NCBI GenBank assembly: GCA_944452925.2
Contig: OX101812.2
Coordinates: 54,456,534-54,520,533, forward strand
Direction of reading: 5' to 3'
Source of the DNA: Chrysolina oricalcia
Lineage: Eukaryota; Arthropoda; Insecta; Coleoptera; Chrysomelidae
Length of the DNA stretch: 64,000 nucleotides
Shown: piece after piece, positions 19,198 through 31,100 of the stretch
Numbering within the stretch: the first letter of the stretch is position 1
Layout of the letters: every line of letters begins with the position of its first letter
Notes under the pieces: generated by a model
Told to the model about the DNA's origin: nothing
Database searches by the model: none
What the model saw: the letters and a program-made list of their open reading frames with translations, nothing else
Translations under genes and position numbers: made by a program

Positions 19198-22100
19198 CTG
19201 TAACATATTTTTCTTAAGTAATTATTCTATTTCAAAATGAATAATCTTGTACAAACTAGCTGCGAAGAACATTTGTACAAGCACCTATCACGTGAAACAT
19301 TCTTCAAAACTCTTTGTAAAATCCCAGAAATGGAACAACCAGGCCTTTTTGTGAAACACTGTCCGAATAATGTGGAAATCTTTCGCCGAGTAGTTGATTG
19401 ATTATGTCACACAAGAAGCCCTATCAATCAAAGCGTCTTTTGTACCCTTTTTCGTGGCCCAAGATGAAACAGGCATTTGAAAACCAACCTTGGTAAAATA
19501 CAAGGGCTCGCCTATCTTTGTATCACGAGTGCTATGAATAGCACTCCAACCGCTGCTATGGAAATTATCCTAAACCTCCCCCCTTTAGATGTCACAGTCA
19601 TGGTGGAGACGAGGATGACGCATATAGACTTCAACTAACAGGTAATTGGATAACCCAACCATAAACTGGGCACACCAAAATCATCCATGAAGTCAACATT
19701 ACCAAACTGGAAATGATATCAGATTATATGCTACCACAATACTCGTACAAAAAACCATTCAAAACGCAGCTCAAGTGGAATGATTGGGACTCGGGAGTAG
19801 AATCACTATCATCTGGAAACATTATCGGGTACACAGATCGTTCAAAAACAGATGTAGGAACAGAAGCAGGAATATACGGGGTGAGTCCGAAAAGGAACGT
19901 AATAGTCCCACTTCGCAACAACACCACAGTATTCCAAACAGAGACACATGCCATAAGGACTTGCATACAGACAGGACTGAACCCAATCACTCCAGACGAA
20001 GTCTAACTCCCTCCTTTACCCCATACTCTGTGGTATAGAGATAGTTTTATTGTGTTTTTGTGTTTTTCTTCGCTCATGCAAAAAACAAAACTGTATTGAA
20101 ATTGGTTATTGCACTGAATGCAATATAGTCTTTTTTCTACTCCTATGTTAGTAAACATTGTTTTACAAACAGTTCACTCTATAAGTAAATCCATTCTTAC
20201 GCACAACTGTGCGTAAAGAATAAAAACGCACAACTGTGCGTCATGATATGATGGCTAGTATAATAGGTAACAATCAAGTTGCCTCTTGAACCACTCAAAT
20301 CGTGACATTTATCTGTCTTGCGTTTTAAATATTTGACAGTGACATTGTCACTTTTTGAGATTTGAAGTTCAAATCGATACTTCATAAATTATAATCCGAT
20401 CTTTAATTTTATATCTACAAATATGAGCAACTCCGATAATGAAATGAGCGCAACGCCACCGGAAATTGTTCTTCAGGCTGCTTCTGCTATGGAGAATATT
20501 CTGCCGCAAAAATCAAAGGATAGATATGAAAAAGCCTATCAAAAATTTATGGAATGGAGTATGGATAACCACGTGAGTACGTACTCCGAAAATGTATTGC
20601 TCGCCTATTTTAATATATTGACCAAAACATTTAAACCCTCCTCGCTCTGTTCATCATTTCTATGCTATATAGTACAAAATTGTATTTTCTTAGATTTAAT
20701 TTGTTGTTGTTGGAAATTAAACCATAAACTGCGTTAGTTACCTTCATTTTTTTATTACTTAAAGCTTAATCAAACGCACCATCCAGTATATAAGAGTCGT
20801 AGAAAAAGTATAGTACGTATTACGTGTTGTAAAGCAATTACGCACTCATGTAATTACCGCACTCACCGCTACGCGGCTCGTGCGCAATTTTTCCATTCGT
20901 GCGTAATATGCTTTTTACAACACTTGATACGTAATATACTAATATTGTACTCATCTGTCATTCTGCTAACAGCGTTCTGTCATCGTGACAAACCACTGAA
21001 ATGAAATTATAATATATTATAATTTCATTTCAGTGTGACAAACATAAAAGTCAAATCGACGCCATATTTAGCCCATTTTCTATGAGATTGTATTACGTTT
21101 CAAACAGTTGCATATTTTATATTATTGTCAATCATATTTATTACATACTGGAATTACAACATTACTAGAAAATGCAATTTAATAAAAATAAAAATTGTTT
21201 TTTTTTAATATTATTATATTACTTTTAGAAGCTAGATTTGAACAAAGAATGTCCTTACACTTTAGTTCCATCTAAATGAAACAGTTTTTTTGGTTTTTGC
21301 ACAAACATAGAAAAAATGGATGGTGTGATGCAACAATGAGTCAAGCCACATTTTTTAAATTGAGTTATCATTGGAACAGCCAAAGTGTTATTCTACAATA
21401 AGCAAAAATGATTCAACCCGCAATCATAAGGGGGCTCCATCCACTGACGATAGTACTAAGCCACATTCCTTCATTCCATGATCTGCTAAACTATTTTGAT
21501 ATTCTTTACGAAACTAGCTGATTGTGGCTTGACCTATTATTGCATAACAGCATCCAAATATGGTATGCAACTCGTGCAAAAATTATTTATTGCACTCGAC
21601 GTGAAATTGTCCGACGATGCCGTCAGGCCGAGTTGGACATTACTTACTTTTTGCACTTGCACTTGCATAAATAACTATTTAGCTGTTGTAATGTTACTAT
21701 ATAGCTTTTATTGTAAATTTAATCTCAATAAATTTTTTATAATTTTAAAGTTAGAATTCGAAAAGAACACCAATAATTTTATGGTTTAATCAGGTTTTCA
21801 GATGAAACTTTTATGCTATCATAGTTTCGTTTTTTTTCTTGTGAAATAGAAGTTTTTATTTGTTATCAAAATTAAATCAAATAGGACTAATAGTTGTTCT
21901 GCTCACCTTCGGTATAATAGTAGGTTGTCCAGGAGTAATAGAGAAGGCAGTGTTCGAATAATGCATGACGGATCTGAAATCATAGGTTACCCCATAACCT
22001 TGTGCAGTACCCTTCTCAGCTTTATTAAAATTCCCTTCATGACCTGAAAATATAAGATTATAAGTTATAGTTAACAAGGTTATAGTGATGACACTGACAC

Positions 22101-25100
22101 ACTTTCTTGATCCTCTGCCTACAATATTATTATTTATGTATTGTTTCAAAAAAGATTACAGTTTTACGACAAGCAGTTCATATTTTGTGTCGATGGGCTG
22201 ACTACAATATATGATTATGCTTTAGAAATAAATATTATCTTGAAAAACAAATAGTTTCAGTGGAATATCCTAATTTTAACTTGATCTGTGTGTGTGTGTG
22301 TGATAGATGGGTACAAATCTTGCAAGCTTGATTAGAACCACTTCCTCCTATCCTATGGAATTGAAATTTTTCATGTTTGTTCAGTTCCGATGACAAAACA
22401 TTAATGTCGAAGAAAGTGCCCCCCCCCCCCGTGCTCCCCGAAAGCTAAATAGAGAACGCGTAGTGTTCCGGAAGATTTTTTGACGGATTTTATCAATTTA
22501 TCTTTTTTGCCAAGAAACATACAGTTTATAAGGTGGAAAAAACACAAAGCAAATAACATAAAGGTAAATACAACATTAACGGCCGTTTGCACCAATTTGA
22601 ATTATAAATCGGTTCAACTAATTAAGGATCAACTATTAACTATTAATTAAATCAACATGCATGGTAACTATATACAGGGTGTCCCGACGAAAACTTTCCA
22701 CCCAGATTTATTGGGAAATGACAAATTATTTTCGGAAACGCGAAAGCAGGTCGATTTTAATTTCTAGGGGGACACATGTTAGTAATGGATTTAGTCGAGC
22801 AACTTCATCCCCCTGACGGGGGCGGCTACCCCCTTGCGAATCATCATAGGGAACGTGGGTCGAGTGATACATCATCTTAAAGCTCTCTTTATTCTCTATC
22901 CAAAAGTCTATAATTTTTTCAAAATCGAATGAATGGTAATTGAAATTAGTGTTGTTGACAGGTTCAATGTAAATAGTCAATATCTTACCTGTTCCTATTC
23001 AAATTCAATTTATGAACTATTTTAAGACTCAATGAGTGGACAGATAGACAATGGCAACATCCCATCCGGTCAGGTAACCCAGTCACCCCACGAAAAACGA
23101 AAACAAATTAGTCAAAACAAAGTAAGTAGCCAGGCTGGGACTATTAATTGCGAAGATCTTTCAACCAAGTATCAGTTTTATGTCGCTATTCGCAATACAA
23201 CATTACAAGCGGAAGATGCCCACCCCAATTGTGAGCGAAACGTCCAAAGGAATCTCCTCCACAGAGGTGAACCGACCACGGCACTGAAGCCCGGAAACCA
23301 TATTTCTTAGTTTTTGTTCTGTTGACTTTTTCATAGACAAAAAATACCTGTTTTTTATGGTTCTCCTGCGTGTATGTTCTCAGCATGAATTCACAGTTCG
23401 CATGATTCTTATGGAAATTTTTATGATGATGAGTATGATATGGAAAACTCTTTCAGTAAACTTTATTATGTTCAGAAAATGTATAAACTTTTTAACTTCC
23501 AAAATTATTAGTAAACAAACTCTTTTGTCAATAGATGACTATCATCCCCGACATACGATAGTGTACTGGGTCTTCACAGGATGCCAACATCTCCCCTTCT
23601 CAATTCAAAATCTTTCAGGTAACTGGGAAGTCGTTTGGCTCTAAGACTTTGCTGCTTCAGCACAACTCGAGCATTTTCTGACGAAATCTTGAATGTCTGC
23701 ATCGATATTTTTCCAGTATACATAGCTCCTTGCTAGGGATTTCATCCGTTCTTGTCCTGGATGACCTTTATGTAACTGGTATAGAATACGACTCTTGAAA
23801 ATATCTGGAATTACCACGCGTTCTGCGAACATCAAACATCCATCAACAACTGAAAGATTTTCTCTTCTGTCGTAAAATGATTTGAGTTCTTCATTTGATT
23901 TAACATTTCTTGGCCAGGCACCATTTTGGACGTATTCGATGATCTCTTGAAGTGTCCTGCATTTGGAAGTTCCTTGCTGAATCATCCTGTGAGTAACTGG
24001 AAGTGGATCGATGGCAATGTTCAGAACTTGTAGGACTTCGGCTTCAATTCTTATTGAAGAAATGATATATTCTTCATCTTGAATTGCATCAGAGTTGATC
24101 AGTCTTGATAGTATATCAGCGTGTACAAAATCTTCTGTTTTGATATAATCGATTTGAAAATCGTAAGCTTTCAAAATAAGAGCATATCTTCGATTCGCTG
24201 TATGAATAGGAATGCCCTTCTTTGAACCAAATATGGCAAGTAATGGCTTGTGATCGCTTTGAAAAATCACAGGGCGTCCATATATCATACGATGAAACTT
24301 CTTTGCTGCAAATACAAGTGCAAGAGCTTCTTTTTCTATCTGGCTGTACTTTTTTTCAGTATCTGTGAGCGATCTGGAAGCATGATAGATTGCTTTCATG
24401 GACCCATCTTGGAATTTATGGAAGATGCAAGAGCCAATACCACTGTTGGAGGCATCTGCGGCTACTACAATGGGAAGTTCCGGGTTGTAGTGAGTCAATA
24501 GGAGATTTGACTGTAAAATTTCCTTGAATTTGTCGAATGACTGCTGACACTCACTACTCCATTTCCATTTTACGTTCTTCTTCAATAACTGATCGAAAGG
24601 TTTTCGGAGTTCATGCATATTCCTGACGAATTTTCCGTAGTAATTGATTGCTCCGAGGTAGGAACGTAGTGTAGAAATATCGTGTGGTGGAGGCATATGG
24701 ACAACTGCTTCAATCCTTGCAGGATCAGGCTGTATTCCCTGTTGGTTGATGATATTTCCTAAGTATTTGATTTCAGGTAGATTGAACTTGCATTTTTGAA
24801 TTTTGAGATGGAACCCGAATTCTCGAATTCTTTGTAAAACATTCAGTAAGTTCTGTTGATGCTCTACTGCATTTCTTCCTGAAACGATGATGTCATCGAT
24901 GTATGCTGCTGTTCCTTCCAGTCCTGATATCATAGTTTCGATAATTTGCTGAAATAATGTTGGAGCTACTTTGATCCCAAACGGAAGCCGATTGTAGGAG
25001 TATAAGCCTTTATGAGTGTTGATTGTGAGGTATTTTCTTGAATTTTCATGGACCTCAACTTGTAGAAATGCATCAGACAAGTCGATAACGCTGAATATTT

Positions 25101-28100
25101 TCGAATTGGCTAATCTCGAAAAAATATCGTCTGGAGTAGGCAGAGGAAATTGGTGAGGTTGAAGTGCATCATTCAAACCTGTCGAATAATCTCCACAAAT
25201 ACGTATACTTCCATTGGCCTTTTTGGTTGCTACAATGGGTGCAGCCCATTCCGAATAATCAACTGGAGCAATGATGTCAAGATTTTGAAGTCGATTCAGT
25301 TCTTCTTCAACTTGCGTCAGTGCAGCATAAGCTACTGGTCGTTTTGAACGAAAAACTGGCTTAGTTTCTTGAGAAACATGCAATTCCACCTTCATTTTCT
25401 TGCAAAGTCCGAGGCTATCATCGAATATATCAGGAAATTTCTTCTGTAATTGTAGAACGCTCTGTACATTGTTATCTGTAATTGACAGTGACATGTCATT
25501 TCTTGACAAAGACATGACATTACAAATAGAGTTCAGTGGAATGTCCCACAATCCGAACTTTGAAATCCAGTCGATTCCCAATAAATTGAGTTGTTTCACT
25601 GGTGTAACATAGCATTTTCCTGAATATGACTGCTTGTTGAAGACTATATTGCATGTGAATTCGGAAATGAGTGGTAGTTTTTGACCGCTTGCATTTTTGA
25701 CTACATTTTCGGTTGGGAAACATTGAGGCTTTCCTAATTTGATCCACGTTTCTTCCGATATGATGGTGATATCTGAAGCTGTGTCGATTTGAAGATTGAC
25801 TTGTATGCCATTAATGGTTACTTGAAGGTATTTGCGTTCTCTAATTGAATTCACCTGAGATATAATGTTGCTTTTGTTGAACCGCTGGTAGTTTCTTTTC
25901 TTGTTTCTGCCACAGTACCCTTCTTTATGACCAACTTTCCTGCAGAGTTCGCATTTGTGATTCTGATAAGTACAATTCTTAGCAAAATGCATCTGTCCAC
26001 AATACCAACAGGCTGTTTTAGGAATATCTTGGTTTGAGTGTGTGATTGATTCCTTGTGATTGTTCTTACTGAAATAATGCGATTTCTTCGGAGATGAATA
26101 TTTCTTCTTTTGAGAAATTGCGTTTACTGATGTGTTTCAAATTAAGAATACGCTGACATTCAGAAGTTAAATCTTGAAGTATGAGTGATTCTGAATCCTT
26201 CCCATCAATTTTCGATAATAGTTTTGTTCTCATGTCCGAGTCATTACCACACACAAAAATGAGACATTTGAATTGATCGGCTGTTATTTTTCTGATGTCA
26301 AAATCTTCGCAAAATTTATTCACTTTTGCAGCATATGCAACGAAATCTTCTGAACAGTTTTTGGTGAGTTTCATACACTGATAGCGAGTGTTGAAGATTG
26401 AGGTTTTCTTCCCGAACATTTCTTTGAGTTTGTCTATTGTATCTTTGAAATTGATTTCTTTAGTTTCCTTGGGCAAAATCAAATTGATATATTGCTGATG
26501 AACCTGTGTGTTCAGTTTCCTCAGCAAAAGTCTTACTTTGGCTGAATCTGAGAGTTTTTGTGCATCCTCTATGAACAAACTTTCATAACGTTGGTACCAT
26601 GCTTCGAAAGTTACATTGTTTTCTGGATCATAGTGGAATTCAGTGATTCCATTGCCCAGAGTTTCCATACGAAATTCTTCACTTACTTCTGCAGTTTTGG
26701 GTAGAACTTCACTTGACTTGAAGTTCTGAGACAGAAGTAAAAGAAATTCTTGCTGATTTTTCACCAATTGATCCTGTTGAAGCTGAGCTTGAACTTGCTG
26801 AGCTTTGATGAATTCGGTGATCGTTTTCTGGAACTGCTCTGACATGACTGTTTCTGGTTCTTTTTCCAACTTTCTCGTCGCCACTTTTATGATGATGAGT
26901 ATGATTTGGAAAACTCTTTCAGTAAACTTTATTATGTTCAGAAAATGTATAAACTTTTTAACTTCCAAAATTATTAGTAAACAAACTCTTTTGTCAATAG
27001 ATGACTATCATCCCCGACATACGATAGTGTACTGGGTCTTCACAGGATGCCAACAGAAATATCATTTGATTCGTATTCTGTGAGTTAAGTTTCTGCCTGA
27101 CAATGGTTTACGCATTAGAAGAACGAATTGAGTTAGTGAAACTTTACTACAAAAATGATGATTGTCTAAGAGCTGCAGCTAGAATTTTCAATACAAGGCA
27201 TCCGGGGAAAAATGCATCTCATACCTATGTTCAAACGTTGATTGAGAAATTCGAAAGAACTGGGTCTGTGGGAAACCAGAAATATCATCCTGAACGTCTG
27301 ATAAGGAACGAGGCTGTTGAGGTAGCGGTTTTGGGACACGTGGCTATGGATCCTACTCAAAGTATTCGAAGCTTGGCTGACGCGTCAGGTGTAGCGCGTT
27401 CGAGTATTCAGAGAATTCTCAAGTCACATCGATTCCATCCATACAAACTAAAACTTGTACATGAACTGAACGAAGACGATTTTGACAGACGTCAACAGTT
27501 TTGTGAGGAATTGTCTGAGCGTCTGAGAACAAATCCCAATTTGCTCTTCAATATTTGTTTTTCAGACGAGAGTACATTTTTTGGTAATGGAAACGTAAAT
27601 TGTGACAATTGCCGCTACTGGAGCGATACCAATCCCAGGTTAATACGTGAGGTCCACACACAAACTCCGCAGAAGTTGAATGTTTGGTGTGGTATTTTTG
27701 GCAAAAATATTATTGGACCACATTTTATAGATGATAATTTGAATGGACAAATGTATTTACATCTTCTTGAGAATGCCATCGATCCCATGATAACGGATAT
27801 TATCGAAAACGATGGAGATTATTCGGAAGACAACCTCCATTTTCAACAAGATAGAGCACCACCTCACTATGCAGTGGCGGTTAGTAACTTTCTGGATGAA
27901 CGATATACCAATCATTGGATAGGGCGACGAGGACCAATTGAGTGGCCAGCTAGATCACCGGACCACAACCCGTTGGATTATTTTTTATGGGAGCATCTCA
28001 AAAGCAAAGTTTTTGCCACTCCGCCAGAGTCACTAGAGGATCTACGTGGTCGAATTGTAAACGAGTGCGGCAGAATAACTCCAGAAGTATTGGAAAACGT

Positions 28101-31100
28101 TCGTAATAGTTTCGAAAGTAGACTTTATCATTGTATGGAGGTAGGAGGGGCTCATTTCGAGCAATTAATAAATTGAATTTCGATAAGAACAGGTACGATA
28201 TTGATTATTTAAATTAAACCTATTACCACACTAATCTCAATTACCAGTCATTCGATTTTGAAAAAATATAAACGTTTGGATAGAGAATGACGAGAGCTTT
28301 AAGATGATGTATCACTCGACCCAAGTTCCCTATGATGATTCGCAATGGGGTAGCCGCCCCTGTCAGGGGGATGAATTTGCGTGACTAAATTTATCACTGA
28401 CATGTGTCCCCCTAGAAATCAAAATCGACGTGTTTCAGCGTTTCCGAAAATAATTTGTCATTTCCCAGTAAATCCGTGTGGAAAGTTTTCGTTGGGACAC
28501 CCTGTATAGATAGAATCATGTGCAAAGATATTTTGATTTAATTTGAACTAGAATTTAACTAAAATCCGTGTGAATGGCCTTAAGAATCAATTAATAAATA
28601 AAATCATGAAATCAGAATTAGAATGGATTCAATGGAGTAAGTACTTCTTTAGATTATTTTTGAATCGCAGTTTACCATACGTTATTAAACATTTGGAAGT
28701 TCATTGTAAAATTTCACACCATCAAAATAAATTGATTTCTTTTCAATATTTGTTTTAATTTTGTTAACATATATACATTTTGGGCTTGTCGGGTCAGGTG
28801 ATTGTGTTGATCATTATTAATTTTGAAAATCAAAGTAGAATGTTTCAACAACAAGATGAATGAATGTGCAAATTTTCAATTTGTATAGGGAATGTATATC
28901 CAGTAGCTTTCTTGGTTTGTACAAGTTTACGTTGGTTCTTGGTAATCAAGTTTAAAAATACATTTAATAATTTTATTTTGTAATGATTTCAAAGGTTTAA
29001 GCAAATAGGTCGATGCAGTGCCCCAAACTGAAATCAAATATTGGAATATAAGGTATGCAAACGAAAAAATTATGGATTTCAGATATTTGAGAGGAAGCGA
29101 ATTTCGAATTTTAAAAGTAATTCCAACTAATGGTGAACTATGCATCCCTATGTTCTCTATATGTCTTGCCCATGATAAATTCTCATCTATCATCTACAAA
29201 AATTTAATGTCAATTTATGACAGATGAGCCATAATGATATTTTTTCTATATCACTTTGCAAGACATTTTTGATATCAGGTTGACTTTTTCCGTAATATTA
29301 TTATATTATATTATTGTGGTATCATCAGCAAACATTTTAATTTGTCCAGATAAATCTAAATCAGGTAAAGAGTTTATATAAATAAGAAAATTCATTGGTC
29401 CCAAGATGGATACTTGTGGAACTCCACAGATGACAGTTTTCTCAGTGCTGAATTTGTTTGTTATAATATCGGTTTGTCTCCCTCATAACTCAACAAACTG
29501 AATACGTCTGTTTCAGGAAATCCAAGTAAAATCATTTGCTCAAGGTTTATGCATATCATCTAATATTCAACAAAATTTCGTGATCTACAGTTTCAAATGC
29601 TTTACGAATATCTAGTGACAGTAAACCTCATTCCTTATGATGAGAGTCTATAGCAAGTTGAAATTGAGTGATAACATCTAAGACAGCTGATTCAGTATCA
29701 CTATACAACAAATTTGATTTTTCTAGGTATTTCAACAATCTACTAAGCATTACTTTTTTTATAATTTTTAAAATAACTGAAAGAATTGAGATTGGTCTAT
29801 AATTTACTATTAGTTTATCTCTTGCCTGTTTTGAATTGGTTTTACTTTGGCTATTTTTTATTTTTTAGGTATGAAAAAGTTGAATTTATTAATTTACTCA
29901 TTATTGGAGCAAGTTCTGATTTCATCTTCTTTACAATTTTTGTGTTGATATTGTCGAACCCTGGAGCTTTTTTGCCCAGGTCACTTCAGAGTTGTTAGGC
30001 CTGAAATACATAGATGATAATTTTGATCGCATCAGAATTTGGACGTCAAAAATTACAGCGAAAAACAATATTAGGTAGTGAGGGCTCGCCCCTTCCCCTA
30101 ACGTAAAGGGGCGACCAGCTGTCGTCTCCTTACGAACGGCAGCTCTCAGAAGTCGGAAGGATTAACGAGGTCTTACCTTTTTACGTGCGATTCCTAGCCA
30201 TCAGAAAATTTTCTGCAGTCGCTAGTTTTTGAACCTTCGACTGGCAGCCAAAGTACTTGAAACATCGTCGTTTTAACCACTCGAATACCTGGCCACGATG
30301 ACAATGACACTTTTGACTAATATACACACACACTGGGTGAATTAATAAGTATTTCCACGTTAAAGTTAATATAAAAAACATCTTTCCAATTAACTGCTCT
30401 AAAGTTTCTGTTGCTTACCTTTTTGGATATTCCCCCAATTGATTGTCACGTAATCGTCCCTTTCAAATCGATTCTGCTCGTGCAAAAATCCAGCTGCATG
30501 CATCAGCTCATGCGCAGGAGTTCCAATTTTCGTTGTGCACGATGGGCTCTGAAGATTCAAAAGTTGCCGTCCTCCGGTCCTACCTACACTAGACCAACAT
30601 CCTGTGCGATCATTGGTTATCGATATATAATCTCTGTCTGTTGAAACTTTTGGTCTGAAACTAAAAAATAACCCTTTTTGGCACATGCATTAACTGGAGG
30701 GAAGAGTAGCTTTCATATTACTTCTTTGACTGACGACTTGTTTATTTTATGGAAATTCATGTTCACTGAGGATACACAATAAAACACTTTTTGTCTATTT
30801 TCCTCAAATATAAAATTATCGTGGAAAATAGACAAAAAGTGTTTTATTGTGTATCCTAAGCTTTGATATTGCTGTCACACGGTGTGAGAAAACTGAAATC
30901 GGACCAAATTAAATTTTCTCGTTACCTACTCTTTGACGATACAAAAAATGAAGTTTGACAATCTAATACACGAAGGCGTAGAAGGGCCAAGAGCAATTCT
31001 TTTATGGAATCCCGACTTAAAGTCAGATCCCCGACTTTAATCTCGGACCCCCGACTTTAATCTCGGACCCCCGACTTCAATCTCGGATCCCCTAATTAAA

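Larger units (their letters stand above)
19198..21906. other. Astacin intron 3
   Basis: A 2.7-kb intron holding a plus-strand LINE RNase H fragment (about 19500-20005), a Crypton-like relic (20190-20945) and a perfect palindrome at about 20996-21033. The remainder to 21906 has no recognised gene. A stretch at 21560-21670 (GCAACTCGTGCAAAAATT, then TTGCACTCGACGTG) resembles another Crypton-type end, a weak call. Confidence 0.6.
23419..27055 (-). mobile_element. Ty3/gypsy LTR retrotransposon lacking integrase core
   Basis: Two 171-bp LTRs (23419-23589 and 26885-27055) differ at only one or two bases. GAAAT is duplicated at both edges (23414-23418 and 27056-27060). On the minus strand the LTR starts TGTTGGC; its 3' end is AT-rich and not a clean CA. 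A purine tract (AGAAGGGGAGA) abuts the 3' LTR, and a TGGCGACGAGAAAG primer site abuts the 5' LTR. Gag and Pol are present, but Pol ends at the integrase zinc region. The insertion is young, yet it cannot integrate on its own. Confidence 0.9.
22675..28504 (+). mobile_element. Mariner-like (IS630/Tc1 superfamily) DNA transposon
   Basis: The left end CAGGGTGTCCCGACGAAAAC and its inverse at the right end (GTTTTCGTTGGGACACCCTG) are flanked by TA. Inverted similarity continues for about 330 bp on each side, so the ends are long. The plus-strand transposase ORF is intact (27103-28176). A 3637-bp LTR retrotransposon and a Penelope-type tail (about 23085-23330) lie between the left end and the transposase. 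Without the LTR element it would be about 2.2 kb. Confidence 0.85.
22578..28577. mobile_element. Split MITE hosting the mariner-like element
   Basis: The left half 22578-22674 starts TTAACGGCCGTTTGCACCAA. The right half 28505-28577 ends in CCGTGTGAATGGCCTTAA, a rough inverse. Both halves carry AATTTAACTA-like inner repeats. Together they make a MITE of about 170 bp. The TA-flanked element 22675-28504 sits in its middle. Confidence 0.5.
22044..30418. other. Astacin intron 2 with nested transposons
   Basis: An 8.4-kb intron. It contains a MITE (22578-28577) split by a mariner-like element, which carries an LTR retrotransposon; then a LINE relic (28927-29995) and a SINE (about 30060-30310). The outer parts, 22150-22570 and 28580-28920, show only a short TG repeat (22297-22310) and a C run near 22420. 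Confidence 0.75.

Noticed and set aside
23032..23310. A 92-codon plus-strand gene
   Set aside because: It overlaps a Penelope-type tail and shows no domain; likely chance.
24250..24501. Plus-strand ORF opposite Pol
   Set aside because: Shadow of the reverse transcriptase/RNase H frame.
30200..30303. A tRNA-Ser gene
   Set aside because: There is an insertion after the acceptor side, no intact anticodon stem, a damaged B-box, and it runs directly into a SINE body.
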